From contig CAUJNA010000189.1 in NCBI GenBank assembly GCA_963377175.1, forward strand, positions 236,546-300,545: 64,000 nucleotides of DNA, in the 5' to 3' direction. Made by a program: the position numbers and the translations under genes. This document shows, piece by piece, positions 13,203 to 23,299 of the stretch (the stretch's first letter is position 1; every line of letters begins with the position of its first letter). This stretch comes from Effrenium voratum. Taxonomy: Eukaryota; Sar; Dinophyceae; Suessiales; Symbiodiniaceae. A model generated the notes under the pieces. The model worked only from the letters and a program-made list of their open reading frames with translations, searched no databases and was not told where the DNA came from.

Positions 13203-13223
13203 CTTGAGCCAAAATGGCTACGG
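13203..13223 (-). other. Dinoflagellate spliced-leader relic
   Basis: The minus strand reads CGTAGCCATTTTGGCTCAAG preceded by C, giving 21 matching bases of the conserved 22-nt leader that is trans-spliced to dinoflagellate mRNAs. The leading base is C, where the consensus has A, G or T. It is followed by GAGAGTAG rather than a GT donor, so this is a retroposed mRNA 5' end, not an SL RNA gene. Confidence 0.9.
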
Positions 13224-14263
13224 GCTCAGGTTTAGGGGCTTTGGTTTATGAAACAAGGTCGGCCTCAAGGCGCCAAACCACCAGCTGAGCCATCCCGAGA
13301 TTTCCAGAGTCCGGGCCTTTGGTCTGCCTTCCCCGCCCAGGGATCCGCACCAGACCTCCGCTTTGTGAGACCCATCAGGCGTGGCCTTGGGCTTGAGGTG
13401 ACCCCTACGCGCCCAAAACCTATGTCCGGCTGCCCCTACCCCACCGCATTTGGGAGCACGACCAAGCAGGTGCAAGCAAAGTGCGGCGAGCGAACTCCTG
13501 ACTCTCAAACTGTTGCGCAAATCAAACTACTTGAGAAGGCATCCACGTGCGTCTCGGACTCTCTACTCCATGCCTGTAAAGCAGAGCCGTATGCCTGGCG
13601 GCTAACTTCTGAGGCTCTACGTGTGACCACTGGGCTGTTTCCATCGCATCGGGGGCCGCAAAACTTGCCCCTGCCTGGAAGAAACCAGCATCTGTCAGAA
13701 GGTCAAGCGCCAGCACCAGCTGCCCCTCTCAAGTATTTGTTGCAAATTGCTCCGTTAGGGCCACGCGAGAAAGCCTAAGCCATGCTCTAAAGCCTGAGGC
13801 ATGCACAGCCAGATTTTCCACTGAAGAGAAGGTGTTGCCTGCGCAAGCAGACAAATTTCAACGCATTCCAACCCCCTCCCATCGAGCTTACTCCCTGCAG
13901 CTAAGCAGCCCAGCAGGGCACATGCAGTCCCAACCAGGCAAGCGACAGCCTCGTAAACACCAACAGCTTGGGATGCGCTCGATGTGTCCGCATCTTCGCA
14001 TCTTGATTGATTGATTGGTCCCGATGTTTGTGACCCCTCCCGCCCCCCCAAGGCAAAAACAAAAACGACACGAAGAAGCCTTTTTTATGGTAGCGGAAGC
14101 GGGATGAAAAAGCATCCATGGCTGCCTCTGCGCTCCGCCACGATGAGACTCAGCGAAAGCAAGGTGTGCACGCGTGACTGAGGACCCATAGCCCTTCAAC
14201 TTACGGATTGAAACGGTGCTGGAAGCAGAAGGGTTCGTGGTGACATTACGTGGGTATGTATGT
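13224..14263. other. No intact gene; possible upstream PPR debris
   Basis: On the minus strand 13,716-13,522 reads LALDLLTDAGFFQ, which resembles a PPR second helix but is isolated. Other frames are short and unconvincing. A C-rich tract lies near 14,040-14,050. Confidence 0.35.
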
Positions 14264-15490
14264 TCAAGGCTGGAGCTTGCCAAGATTCGGGCTGCCCCTG
14301 TCAGCAATGGCCTCGATTGCCGCGACATACCTCGGCGTCACCGGACCGCCTCTCAGCCGTCCAGTGTCACAGAGTCTGCCTCCATTCCCTCCCAGGAAAC
14401 ACAGGCAACGCGCCAGGGCCACAGACGACAGAATGTCCGGCTCCAAGTCTGCGGAACGGATCTCCTGATTCCCAGAGGCTGGTCCTTCCGGCACCTGTAA
14501 TTGGACCATCCCTGAACCGTTGCCCTCATGTCGAGAGCTGCCTTTGCTTGCTCTTGCCTTTGAAGGTAATAGCTCTGTAAGCAGCGCTACCTGGAGTTCG
14601 ATTCTTTTGGAATGCGTCACACAACCTGTCGGCCAACACAACGTGAAAATGGTATCCTCCGATTCTGGCGTACCAAAAACGGGGCTCTGACTTTGTTTGC
14701 CAACACACGTTTTGATCCAAATTAGGCCATGCGTAAGACGCGTGTTCTCCGGGTCGAGGCCCTTTGATTCTGCACTCCTGCAAGAGGCCCAGCGCAACGC
14801 CAGGCGCCTCACACGCTCCCACCTCGCTTCGAGGAGAATACATCAGCGTGTGGGTTTGCTTCATGGCTGGCCAGTCTGGGTCCTGACTGCTGGGGTCAGG
14901 GCTGCGGCGTTGAGGACCTTGATGTTGGGCCTGGAACGTGTAAAAGCCTCTGACACCAAGTCTTCCGAGTCTTCTTTGAACATGCCATCTTGCAAAACAA
15001 ATGCTTCTTTGGGGAGCCTGTGATTCGTCTGTGCAATTCTAACGGAGAACCCGGCTCAGCTAGGCAACCCCACGCAGTCGCCCCCCGGCCTCACAGACCG
15101 CTGGCGCATATCCGCCAACACGGCCAGGGCCGGCGCCCAGGCTTTGGCCTGCGATGTATCGCAATGGGATTACCTCGCCAGGCTTTGATGGGAAGCCGCC
15201 AGGCCAAAAACGGCGCCTCTGCACACGCAGAGATTGCACTGCTGGCGGTGCGCACCTCAGACCGCGCCGTCGCCTCTTCTGACCCCAAGCTTTGCCTGGC
15301 TTTGCCTTGCCTATGCGGCATCCTGAATCCGGATTCATCGGGCTGAATCTCTTCAGAAACGGAGCGAAACGGCCGGCTCTTGCCAAGGCGCGTCCACCCC
15401 CAGGTCCGCCGCTTCCGACAAGAGCTGCACTGCTACCTCCCATTGGCCGCCTGGAGCACAGGCGCTGATCACCTCAACTCGCTGGGATCG
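14264..15490 (-). pseudogene. Decayed pentatricopeptide-repeat (PPR) protein gene
   Basis: Several PPR motif halves occur in succession on the minus strand but in different frames. Near 15,391-15,475 the sequence reads VISACAPGGQWEVAVQLL followed by SEAADLGVDA; near 15,240-15,300, AISACAEAPFLAW; near 15,060-15,130, APALAVLADMRQRSVRPG; near 14,760-14,830, VALGLLQECRIKG. PPR proteins are helical-repeat RNA binders that usually act in organelles. The pattern 'ISAC...W..AL.LL.EM...G..P' is what I recognise. At least three frame changes separate the motifs, so no full protein can be read. The spacing of motifs (about 100-130 bases) fits 35-residue repeats. Introns cannot be excluded, but decay is the simpler reading. 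Confidence 0.7.
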
Positions 15491-15494
15491 AAGA

Positions 15495-15880
15495 ATGGCG
15501 AAGCTCTGAGCCTCTGGAGCTCTGCAAAGCTCTGCAAAGCTCATTCGCAAGCTCTGGGGCTTTGATCGTGACTGAGTTTCAAACGACGTTGTAGGGCGTG
15601 ATTTCAGGCCTCGCTTGGCATGCCTCAATGCCTGACAATCCTGCAAGGCTCCGCTACGTCCGTTCCAGCCAACTCGGGTGTCTTGCTGGCCATCCCGCCT
15701 GAACTTCCTGAGGGCCTCTTTGAGAAGGTAGAGCGCTTCTGCCCAGCGCCGGCCTCACGGCCCGCAAATCACACGTGGGAAAGAAGGACAGCTTCTTCAA
15801 AACGACACATATAAATATCCGCCGACCCCTTTCTTCAAAGGGGAGGCTCATGGGGAACGGTTTGTGTTCGTCCTTGCCTT
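15495..15880. other. No supportable gene
   Basis: Contains a doubled word (AGCTCTGCAAAGCTCTGCAAAG, near 15,520-15,545) but no motif-bearing frame. It may be the upstream flank of the decayed PPR gene. Confidence 0.4.
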
Positions 15881-16523
15881 CGCGATGATTATCATCACCA
15901 CTGATGTTGGGTGATGGTTCGCAGCATCCGGATACTCATCATTCTTCTGCTTCATATACGTTTCAAGAGGCCCGACCCGACTTGGAATGCAGGCGCTGCA
16001 TATTCATGATAGCTGCTGCTCATGCTGGGGATGCAAAGTGATGAGCATCATCAGGGTGTCGTCACGGTAGCTGCTGGTGATGCTGGGGATGCGTAGTGAT
16101 GATCATCAGGATCATCATCATCATCATCTTCATCATCATGTTTGGTGATGATTTGCATCATCATCATTATCGCGGCGCTCCTCTTTTCATTCAACTGCTG
16201 GTATTGCTGGGGATGCATAGTCATGATGTGATTATCATCAGGATCATCACCATCATCATCATCATCATCCTGACCCAATCTGACGTGCAAAGCAACGTTT
16301 TCATCATGACTGCTGGCGATGCTGCGGATGCATAGTGATGATTTTCAGCAGCACTGATGGTGGGTGACATCAGGATCATCATCGTTATCGTGGCGCTCTT
16401 CTTTTTCAGACACGTTTCAAGCGCGCCGTTAGACGACTAGAAATGCAAAGGATGCGTAGTGATGATTGTCATGATAACTGCTGGTGATGCTGGGGATGCG
16501 TAGTGATGATTACCATCAGAAAC

Positions 16524-16557
<34 letters not shown>

Positions 16558-16575
16558 CCATGACCCGACTGGAAA
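15881..16575. repeat. ATC-rich repeat region with a dispersed GCTGGTGATGCTGGGGATGC unit
   Basis: Blocks of ATC/TCA trinucleotides (for example 16,106-16,140, 16,240-16,268, 16,530-16,560) alternate with a recurring word of the form CTGCTGGTGATGCTGGGGAT, followed by GCGTAGTGATGAT. The word appears near 16,070, 16,195, 16,308 and 16,470, with a drifted copy at 16,825. The larger period is about 110-160 bases. Frames rich in Asp or His-Ile are artefacts. Confidence 0.85.
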
Positions 16576-18140
16576 TGCAGGGGATGCGCAGTCATGCTTC
16601 TCATTTCTCGCAAAGACGAACAAAGTGCACGCTTTGCATCCACAGCAACACGACGAAGTCTTGCGAACCAAAAAAGTGCCCGCAACATGGTTTTCCTGCC
16701 CAAGTTTGCACACACCGGGGCACTTCTTGTAAAATCCAACAAGGTGCTCATCATCATGCGACTTAATCCTGCAGTAACTTGTCTGAGATGCAGGGAATGC
16801 GTCGGCATAATTTTGATAATAATTGCTGGTGATGCAAATAATGTAAAGTAATAGTTATGATTATGATTGTTGGCGATAATGCGAATGCATAGTAATAAAT
16901 ATCAGCATCCCTAATGTTGGGTAATAATTTGAATCGTCAAAAGCATGATCATTTTCGCGGCGCTCTTCTTTTTCATATATTTGTTTTAAGTGCGCCGTTT
17001 AACCCGACAAAAAACGCGTAATCATAATTGGTTTAAGCAAGCCGGGGGCGGCGGCACAGGGCGGTAGCCCTTAGATCCGGCTACGAGCATGTGGCCGCTA
17101 GGCAATTAGCCTGCTAGCTTTAGCTATCGGGGCTGCACCCTGGTGCCGCCGACCCTCGTGACGCGTGGCCTAAATCCGTCGCCTCTGCATCACCAGCTCG
17201 GGCTTGCGGTTTTGCTTGCCTGTGGGAAACCCTCGCAAAACATCGCGTAGATGCAGGGTTCAGGCCATGTGGCTGACATCATCAGGGTCTGGGGTTGGGC
17301 CTGGGTGATGCTTCAGCGGGGCTTGGTCTGCATCATCAAGACTTCCTTCCAAAAAGCCTCTCAACCCATAAAGCACTGTTTTTAAGGTATCGGAGGGATA
17401 TAATCGAGGCTCATTGTCGCGCATTTTGGCGCCAAGCGCTGCCGGGCATGCGGGCGATGCTGGGTCCCTCGCTCTACAAAAAGCTGTAAATACGGTCAAA
17501 AACTGCTGTGCTGAGCGGTGGGCTGTTGTTCTGTCCGTTTTGCTTTTGCTGTGGCTGGCTCGCGCGCTGCGCGGCCCTTGCTTTTTTCCCGTTGGATTTC
17601 GGGCCTTCTGGCGCGCGCGCGCGACCCCAGCCACAAAACGCTGCTATTTGCGGTGTCTTGTTGCATTTGCGTTTCCGGGCTGGCTTGCGGGCTGCTCAAT
17701 TTGGGCTGCTCTTTCTGGGGCCTCTGGCGCGCGCGCGCGTCCGCGCGCGATCCCATGTCAGCCTCCTGGGTTGGGGCCCGGCTGGGGCCAAGAAAGCTGG
17801 CATCCCCGGCATCATCTGGGGTTGGGGTGGGCAACATGCATAACCTAACCAGCCATATCATAGCACAGGATACGTTTCTCATACAAAATCATGACATGAC
17901 ATGGTATAACTTCAAAGAGGCGTAGCCAGCTGGAGGCCGCAGGCCCAGAAAATATTAAACATTCCAACAGTCAACCTTGGCATGCCTCACAAATTCCAGC
18001 CAAGGGTATGCTGCTGATTGCAGCTGCAAACCAGGTACCCATTGCTTCAATGCGCGGGCTTTCCGGGATGCAGTTGGAACTACGGTTTCCCGAGCCGCTA
18101 CTCGCTTGGCTGGCTGGCGACCCTCTCTTGCGGAAAGTCT
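16576..18140. other. No gene; GC-rich inverted words near 17,050-17,160
   Basis: The segment 17,050-17,160 contains GGCGGCACAGGG and, about 85 bases later, CCCTGGTGCCGCC, which could pair as an imperfect stem, with smaller internal hairpins (AGGCAATTAGCCT). I cannot assign it to an RNA family. GCGCGCGCGC tracts lie at about 17,609 and 17,725, each preceded by a similar word (GGGCCTTCTGG, GGGGCCTCTGG). No protein-coding frame is supported. Confidence 0.45.
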
Positions 18141-18215
18141 TCTGGCGTTCTGGCCTTTCTCGCAGGCGCTCATCACAGCGCTGTAGAGGACCATATCCTG
18201 CACATAAATCCAACG
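18141..18215 (-). pseudogene. PPR motif fragment
   Basis: The minus strand reads DMVLYSAVMSACEKGQNA, the first half of a PPR motif of the dinoflagellate 'SACEKGxQW' type. The second helix is absent in the same frame, so only a fragment remains. Confidence 0.6.
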
Positions 18216-20290
18216 CTGAGGGAGAGAGCGGCATGCACAACTTCGCACCACACACGTAAAACCACATTGTTTCAGCACAAACCAAGCACCGGGAGACACC
18301 ATCAAAACCTGGTATTGAAGGGGTCTACTCACAACCATGCCCAAGTAGAGAATGAACATTAGGACTGTTCCTTACGTTCAAGTGGTCCAGATTCTACATA
18401 TCACCGCGAAGTGTTGGCCGCGTGCGCCGAAGAAAGTCGCCAGGTTTGCCCTCTGAGATTTCCAAAGAAAGTTTGAAGCTCCGCCAAAGACTGGCACGTT
18501 CCATCCCGCTCCGTGGGCACGCGTTCTTCCAGCATCTGCTGCAGCACCAGCACCGCCTTGCAGGTCGTAGCTTACACGAGCCAAGTCGAGTTGACCAGTC
18601 GACCCCACGTCCCATCAAACTGATTGGTAGATGTAGACGTGTGTGTGTGTGTGGGTGTGGGTGTGTGTGTGTGTGTGAACGTGTGAAATATTAGGCGATG
18701 TTGCGAAGGTATGTTGACATGCGTGCGGTGCGTCTCTTCTTGTCTCTGTCACTCTCTCTGTCTCTCTGTCTCTATCTATCTATCTCTCTATGTTTGTCTC
18801 TGTGCATATGCATAGCTACATATGCCTCTGCATCTGCATGTGCACAGACGCGCGCGGCTGATCAAGCAGACCACATTACTCTTTTCACAGTGCCAATGAG
18901 CGAAGCACGATGCGGAGCGTTGCACGTGTTTGCATCGCTCGGCTCATAATGAGTTATTTATTGCCCAGGTTGGCACCTCCGGCTCTACCATCTGAACATC
19001 ACAACAGCTGACTCGGCATGCAAATATTCAACAGCTGGATGCCTAACAGTAACGGTCACGGTAACAAGGTGTCACCGTCTAGTTTATCTTCTTCGTTCTC
19101 TCGATGTGTTTATTGCTTTTGGTCTTGCTCTTCCTCCTTTCCGCCTTCTTTTCATCTGACTTCTAGCAGAAGTGGAGGCAGAAAAAAGCCGGACATGAAA
19201 AAACAAAAAACAACGGAACCTGCATTGGGGGATTCCAAAAAGCTCAGGGCATTTGACACACTGTTGCTTCTCCACTCAGGCTTTCACATGCGTGTCCTTT
19301 CTTTTGTCGCCCAAGCTATATCGTTTGCATGTGGCTTCTTTTAGGTTCCAAAGGCCAAATCGGTGTGCCTCAAGCACCCCTCGCTAAATGTGTGTGGCTT
19401 CCCGGCTCACTTTTCCGCTTCAGACTCTGAACAAGAACCTTGAGGACCTGGCTGAGTCAAACTAGCAGGTGCCCCAGTGTTGCTTGTTAGGCCTGCTGCC
19501 AGCGCCCGCTCTTCTCGCACCTGAGAGCGGAAGGTTTCCCAGGGATTGAACGAAAAGCTGTATGACGGAAACAATAGCTGTTGTCAAATTGTCTGTCAGC
19601 GCCAAGAAGACATTCCCCTTGCCAACGGCATTGAGACCACATCTGTACACCCATTGCCGCATTGCCGCCCTTGGAGGTGAAGAGCGAGACGCTCAAAGAC
19701 GCTCACTCCCTCCATTCAAACATGGGTCCACTGATTTACACGCTTGAAAGTGGCAGCTTTAAGCTGCCTTCGCCATGCATAGGATAATCTGAACAGCACA
19801 AAGGCGAAATCAATACAAGAATGAGTTCTGTGCGTCAGTACGCACACGCACACCAACGTCAAAGTGACCACTGTGATCCACCCCTTGCTGAGGGCACAGC
19901 GCGCTGATTGCAGCACTGTAAATGATTGTGTCTGCGGTCAATCTGCTCCTTCGCCACGCATATGTTCAAACTCGGGCGGCACTTCCGTACTCATGCTTTG
20001 CATGCCGCTCTGTTCTGACCCCGCCATGTTTTTGGCCACATTGTGGAGCTGCGTGCACTGCAATAGTTTTTGGCGGCTCAAACCTCGAACGCTCGAAAGC
20101 TGCCAGCCAAGAGTCCCTCAGATCTGCGCCGCTTTGGCCGCAACTCAACCGTCGCCCTCAGTCCTCTTCAATTGGCCCAACATTGCCAAGGCCTTGTGCA
20201 ATAACATAAACAACACACACCGCATCCCTGAACTTCCCCGTCCACTCAAAATGCACCATGCCGCACGCAAAACAAGGATCACTACTCGAC
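18216..20290. other. No gene; small microsatellites
   Basis: A GT tract at 18,636-18,677 and a CT tract at about 18,735-18,800 are the only regular features. No coding frame carries a motif. Confidence 0.5.
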
Positions 20291-20295
20291 CCGGG

Positions 20296-20342
20296 CCCTC
20301 TCCCACTGCCGGCATTTCTCGCAGGCACTGATGGCACCACCT
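20296..20342 (-). pseudogene. PPR motif fragment
   Basis: The minus strand reads GAISACEKCRQWERARVE and then a stop. This is the first helix and turn of a PPR motif. No neighbouring motif is in frame. Confidence 0.6.
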
Positions 20343-20344
20343 GC

Positions 20345-22000
20345 ATGCTGCGAGGCCCCTTTGATTTTTAATTCAGCGGTTTGTGCGCGTTATGAAAAGT
20401 ATATGACTTCCACCTTCTATTATTCAATTGCTGTGAAAATCTAGCTGAGTACTGGGCTGTACGCTTGGGCCTGTGTTGCTTCGGCTGGTCAAGTCTCGAG
20501 AATTCTTGAAATGTGCATCATCGACAGCGCTCTCACTGACTTGGGAGTGCAAAAGCTCACTGGTGCTAGGGGACGCTGTTGTGCTGCGCTTGGCATGGGG
20601 TTTGGGTAAGGTTTAACTGTTGAATTGCGCGAATGTTCGATGCGGCCTGAGTTGGATTGGGATGGCTTAGGGTAGTGTGTAGGCTTGGTTTAGCTTGGGT
20701 TTAGAGCTGGCATTTGCAGGTTGATTTAAGGTGAGTTGTTGCTTGTATCAAAGTATATGCACGGCGTTCTCAGGATTTGGGTCAGTTCAAGGAATCTTTC
20801 GTCTTGAGAGTGGCTTGAGTTGAAGATTGGCTGAGATCCAATTTCTGGGTAGGGTGTAGTGGCTGACTTGAGTTTGGCTTGGGCTGAAAGCTGCGTGATG
20901 TCAGCTCCAGAACAAACAAGTCGACAAACACTTTGCAAAGGAGGGAGAGCAGCTCCCCCCCCAAACCGGACATAAGCAAACCGACCAAACCGTTGGACCT
21001 ACCGACCAAAAAAGCAAGCAACAGACCTCCGAAAGCCTCCGGACTGGCCAGGCATCCGGCCGATTCTCTTTGAGCAACCAAAAAAAACAAGGAAAGTGTG
21101 TTTTTTAGGAATCAACATGCGGGTACAAGTAGGTTCTCGGATTTGTTTTGAGTCCGGTTGGAGACTTCACAAGTAGCTTGTCATAAACTTTATCTGATGC
21201 CTTCCATGCGAGAACAAGCAAAGGGGTCTCCACGCAAGCTACGTGAAGTTGACTATCTTCTACAATTATGTCTGACACGAAATGTACATTCACCTCGGTG
21301 TGCAGTTGGAAGCAACACCGGGGATAATTTGCCACTGCCCTCATTCAAAACAAATATTGAGGGCCTAGCTGAAGGTGATTGTCTCAGCCTGGCTGCAGGC
21401 ATGGGCATTGTGCTGCGCAAAAACAAGCTGTCATATCGATGAAAACAATCAAAACAATCAAAACAATCATAAGCTGAACAATGCAATCGGGTTTGCTTTT
21501 GACAAAGACAGGTCAACTGGGTCATCAAAGTTTGAGGCTTTGCAATTTTACCCGGTCTTTATGCAGCATTGTATCGGTGTGCCAAATGTTGTGCCTGCAC
21601 CCTGAGACCCCCAGCAGCATCCAGCAAGGTCAGGGCCTCAAAAAGCGCAGTGCGGTGGCTTCCACAAACATATGCCTGGCATGTTGTATTTAACAACGAT
21701 TCCCTCCATCCGGATGCTTCCACACAGGAGGCATGTACAAGATCTAACCTGGCAACAGCCTCGGGAAATCGCTTCTTTTGAGCTTTCAGCCTGATCTTCT
21801 GCGCATGTCAAGTCAGCCTGTTCTTTGGTGCGTGACTAGCACAGCTCTCCAAGTGTCCACTCGTTTTGTCTTGACTTCTGCGTTCCTATGTGAATCGCAA
21901 TAGGATCAATTCGCAGTTGACAAAGCCCTTGTCGGTTCTAGCTTGTTCAATCATAATTCAGTTTGCAAGCATGCCTTGGTTCTTGGGAAATCCATGCTGG
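20345..22000. other. No supportable gene
   Basis: Contains three to four tandem AAAACAATC units at about 21,441-21,470 and a GGCTTGGGTTTAG-like G/T-rich stretch at 20,580-20,900. No motif-bearing frame was found. Confidence 0.5.
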
Positions 22001-22004
22001 GGCC

Positions 22005-22078
22005 ACCTGTTCCCACTGCTGGCCCTTCTCGCAAGCACTGATCGCAGCGTTGAAGTTTACAATGTCGGGTGGCACTGA
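22005..22078 (-). pseudogene. PPR motif fragment
   Basis: The minus strand reads PPDIVNFNAAISACEKGQQW, a well-preserved PPR junction (loop of one repeat and first helix of the next). The open frame extends for about 110 codons (22,285-21,947), but only this part is recognisable. Confidence 0.7.
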
Positions 22079-22079
22079 G

Positions 22080-23225
22080 CACATTGCCTCCTGCAGAGCG
22101 ACAGGAAGGATGCCCATTGTGAGGCAGACACGTGTATGGTGAGTCCTGATTTGGTTAAAACCCATGCAAACAGCTTGCCCGTTCGCAACGTAGCATTCAC
22201 AAGACCAAGTGATCCCTGTCTGAGTGAGCTGAAGACCGGGTCTAGTGACCGGAGCCGTCTGAAACGTCGCTCCTTCAGCAGCCACACTGCGACAGTCCAG
22301 CGCTCCCCGCGCAGGGCCGTAATGGTGGCCTCGGGTGAGCCGTGAGCGCGATGATAGTCTCTTTAAAGTTTCTTTAACCGTTCTTTAAAGACTTTTAAGC
22401 ACCCGTTCTTGCTTTCAGTTTGGAACCGAATCGTTTCAAACCGTTCATGCTATCAAAGACTTTCGTTTCAATGGTTCGATCTTCGCTGTCTATAGATATT
22501 GAGGCTGCCACAGAGTTCAGACGGGGATCAAGCATGCTGCAGTCCCGCACCTCCTGGCACATGGATTCAAAGACGGTTGCTTCAAAGACTCAAAGACGAT
22601 TGCTTTAGCTCCAGACGCGCGACAAAGACAAGCGCAGCCAGTCAGTGTGCTGCAAGCCACCTAGCACCACTGTCCTGCCATGCCATCATGCTCCTCACAG
22701 CACCATTGCGAATAGCTGCATTTCATATCTACATGTGCTTGCTTCGCGTTGCAATGTCCTGGCCCAATCCGAACCTTTGGATAGCGACTTGATGAGAGCC
22801 TCAGCCGGAAGTTCAATCGGCTGACTCCGTGTGATTCCGTGTGTTTGCCTCAGCAATAGATCAAGCCGTCCTCCCGTCCTCGGAGCCCTACAGTGATGTG
22901 AATTGGACCCGTGGGGGTGCCTTGCACAACGCACGCCAAAAAAATAATGCTTTGCAGGCAGACCAGTCAGGATCCAAAGCCTAGGAAACTGCTAGAAAAC
23001 AAAGCAATCTGGCTCTTTGCAAGACAAACAATTCTGGACTTGGGATTTCCCTCTGTATCCAAACTTTCAGAGAGCCTGCTTGAAGAGCTTGACCGATCAG
23101 CGACAAGCAGATACTCCAGGAAGGCACCTGCGCACTCTTTAGCCCCCGCAATCTCAAGCTCGACAAGCCCAAACTCCCCAAACGAATTCAGAGAGTCGAA
23201 CTGGTCGAACTTGGCCGAGAGGCAG
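22080..23225. other. No supportable gene
   Basis: A run of CTTTAAAG-like words occurs at 22,355-22,405. Frames are short and without motifs. Confidence 0.45.
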
Positions 23226-23227
23226 CC

Positions 23228-23290
23228 CCCAGCGCTGCGCCGTAGGTGATGCTGCTGGGCTCCAGGCCTATGGTGAAAAGAAGCCCTGAA
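23228..23290 (-). pseudogene. PPR motif fragment
   Basis: The minus strand reads TIGLEPSSITYGAALGA, matching the loop and first helix of a PPR motif ('G..P..ITY.AAL.A'). An adjacent stretch in another frame may be further decayed PPR sequence. Confidence 0.5.
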
Positions 23291-23299
23291 AGACAAGAC

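Noticed and set aside
13203..13223. Spliced-leader RNA gene
   Set aside because: No GT donor follows the leader and no Sm-binding site is visible close downstream; a retroposed leader fits better.
17050..17160. Structured RNA gene
   Set aside because: An imperfect GC-rich stem can be drawn, but no known RNA family, promoter or terminator is recognisable.
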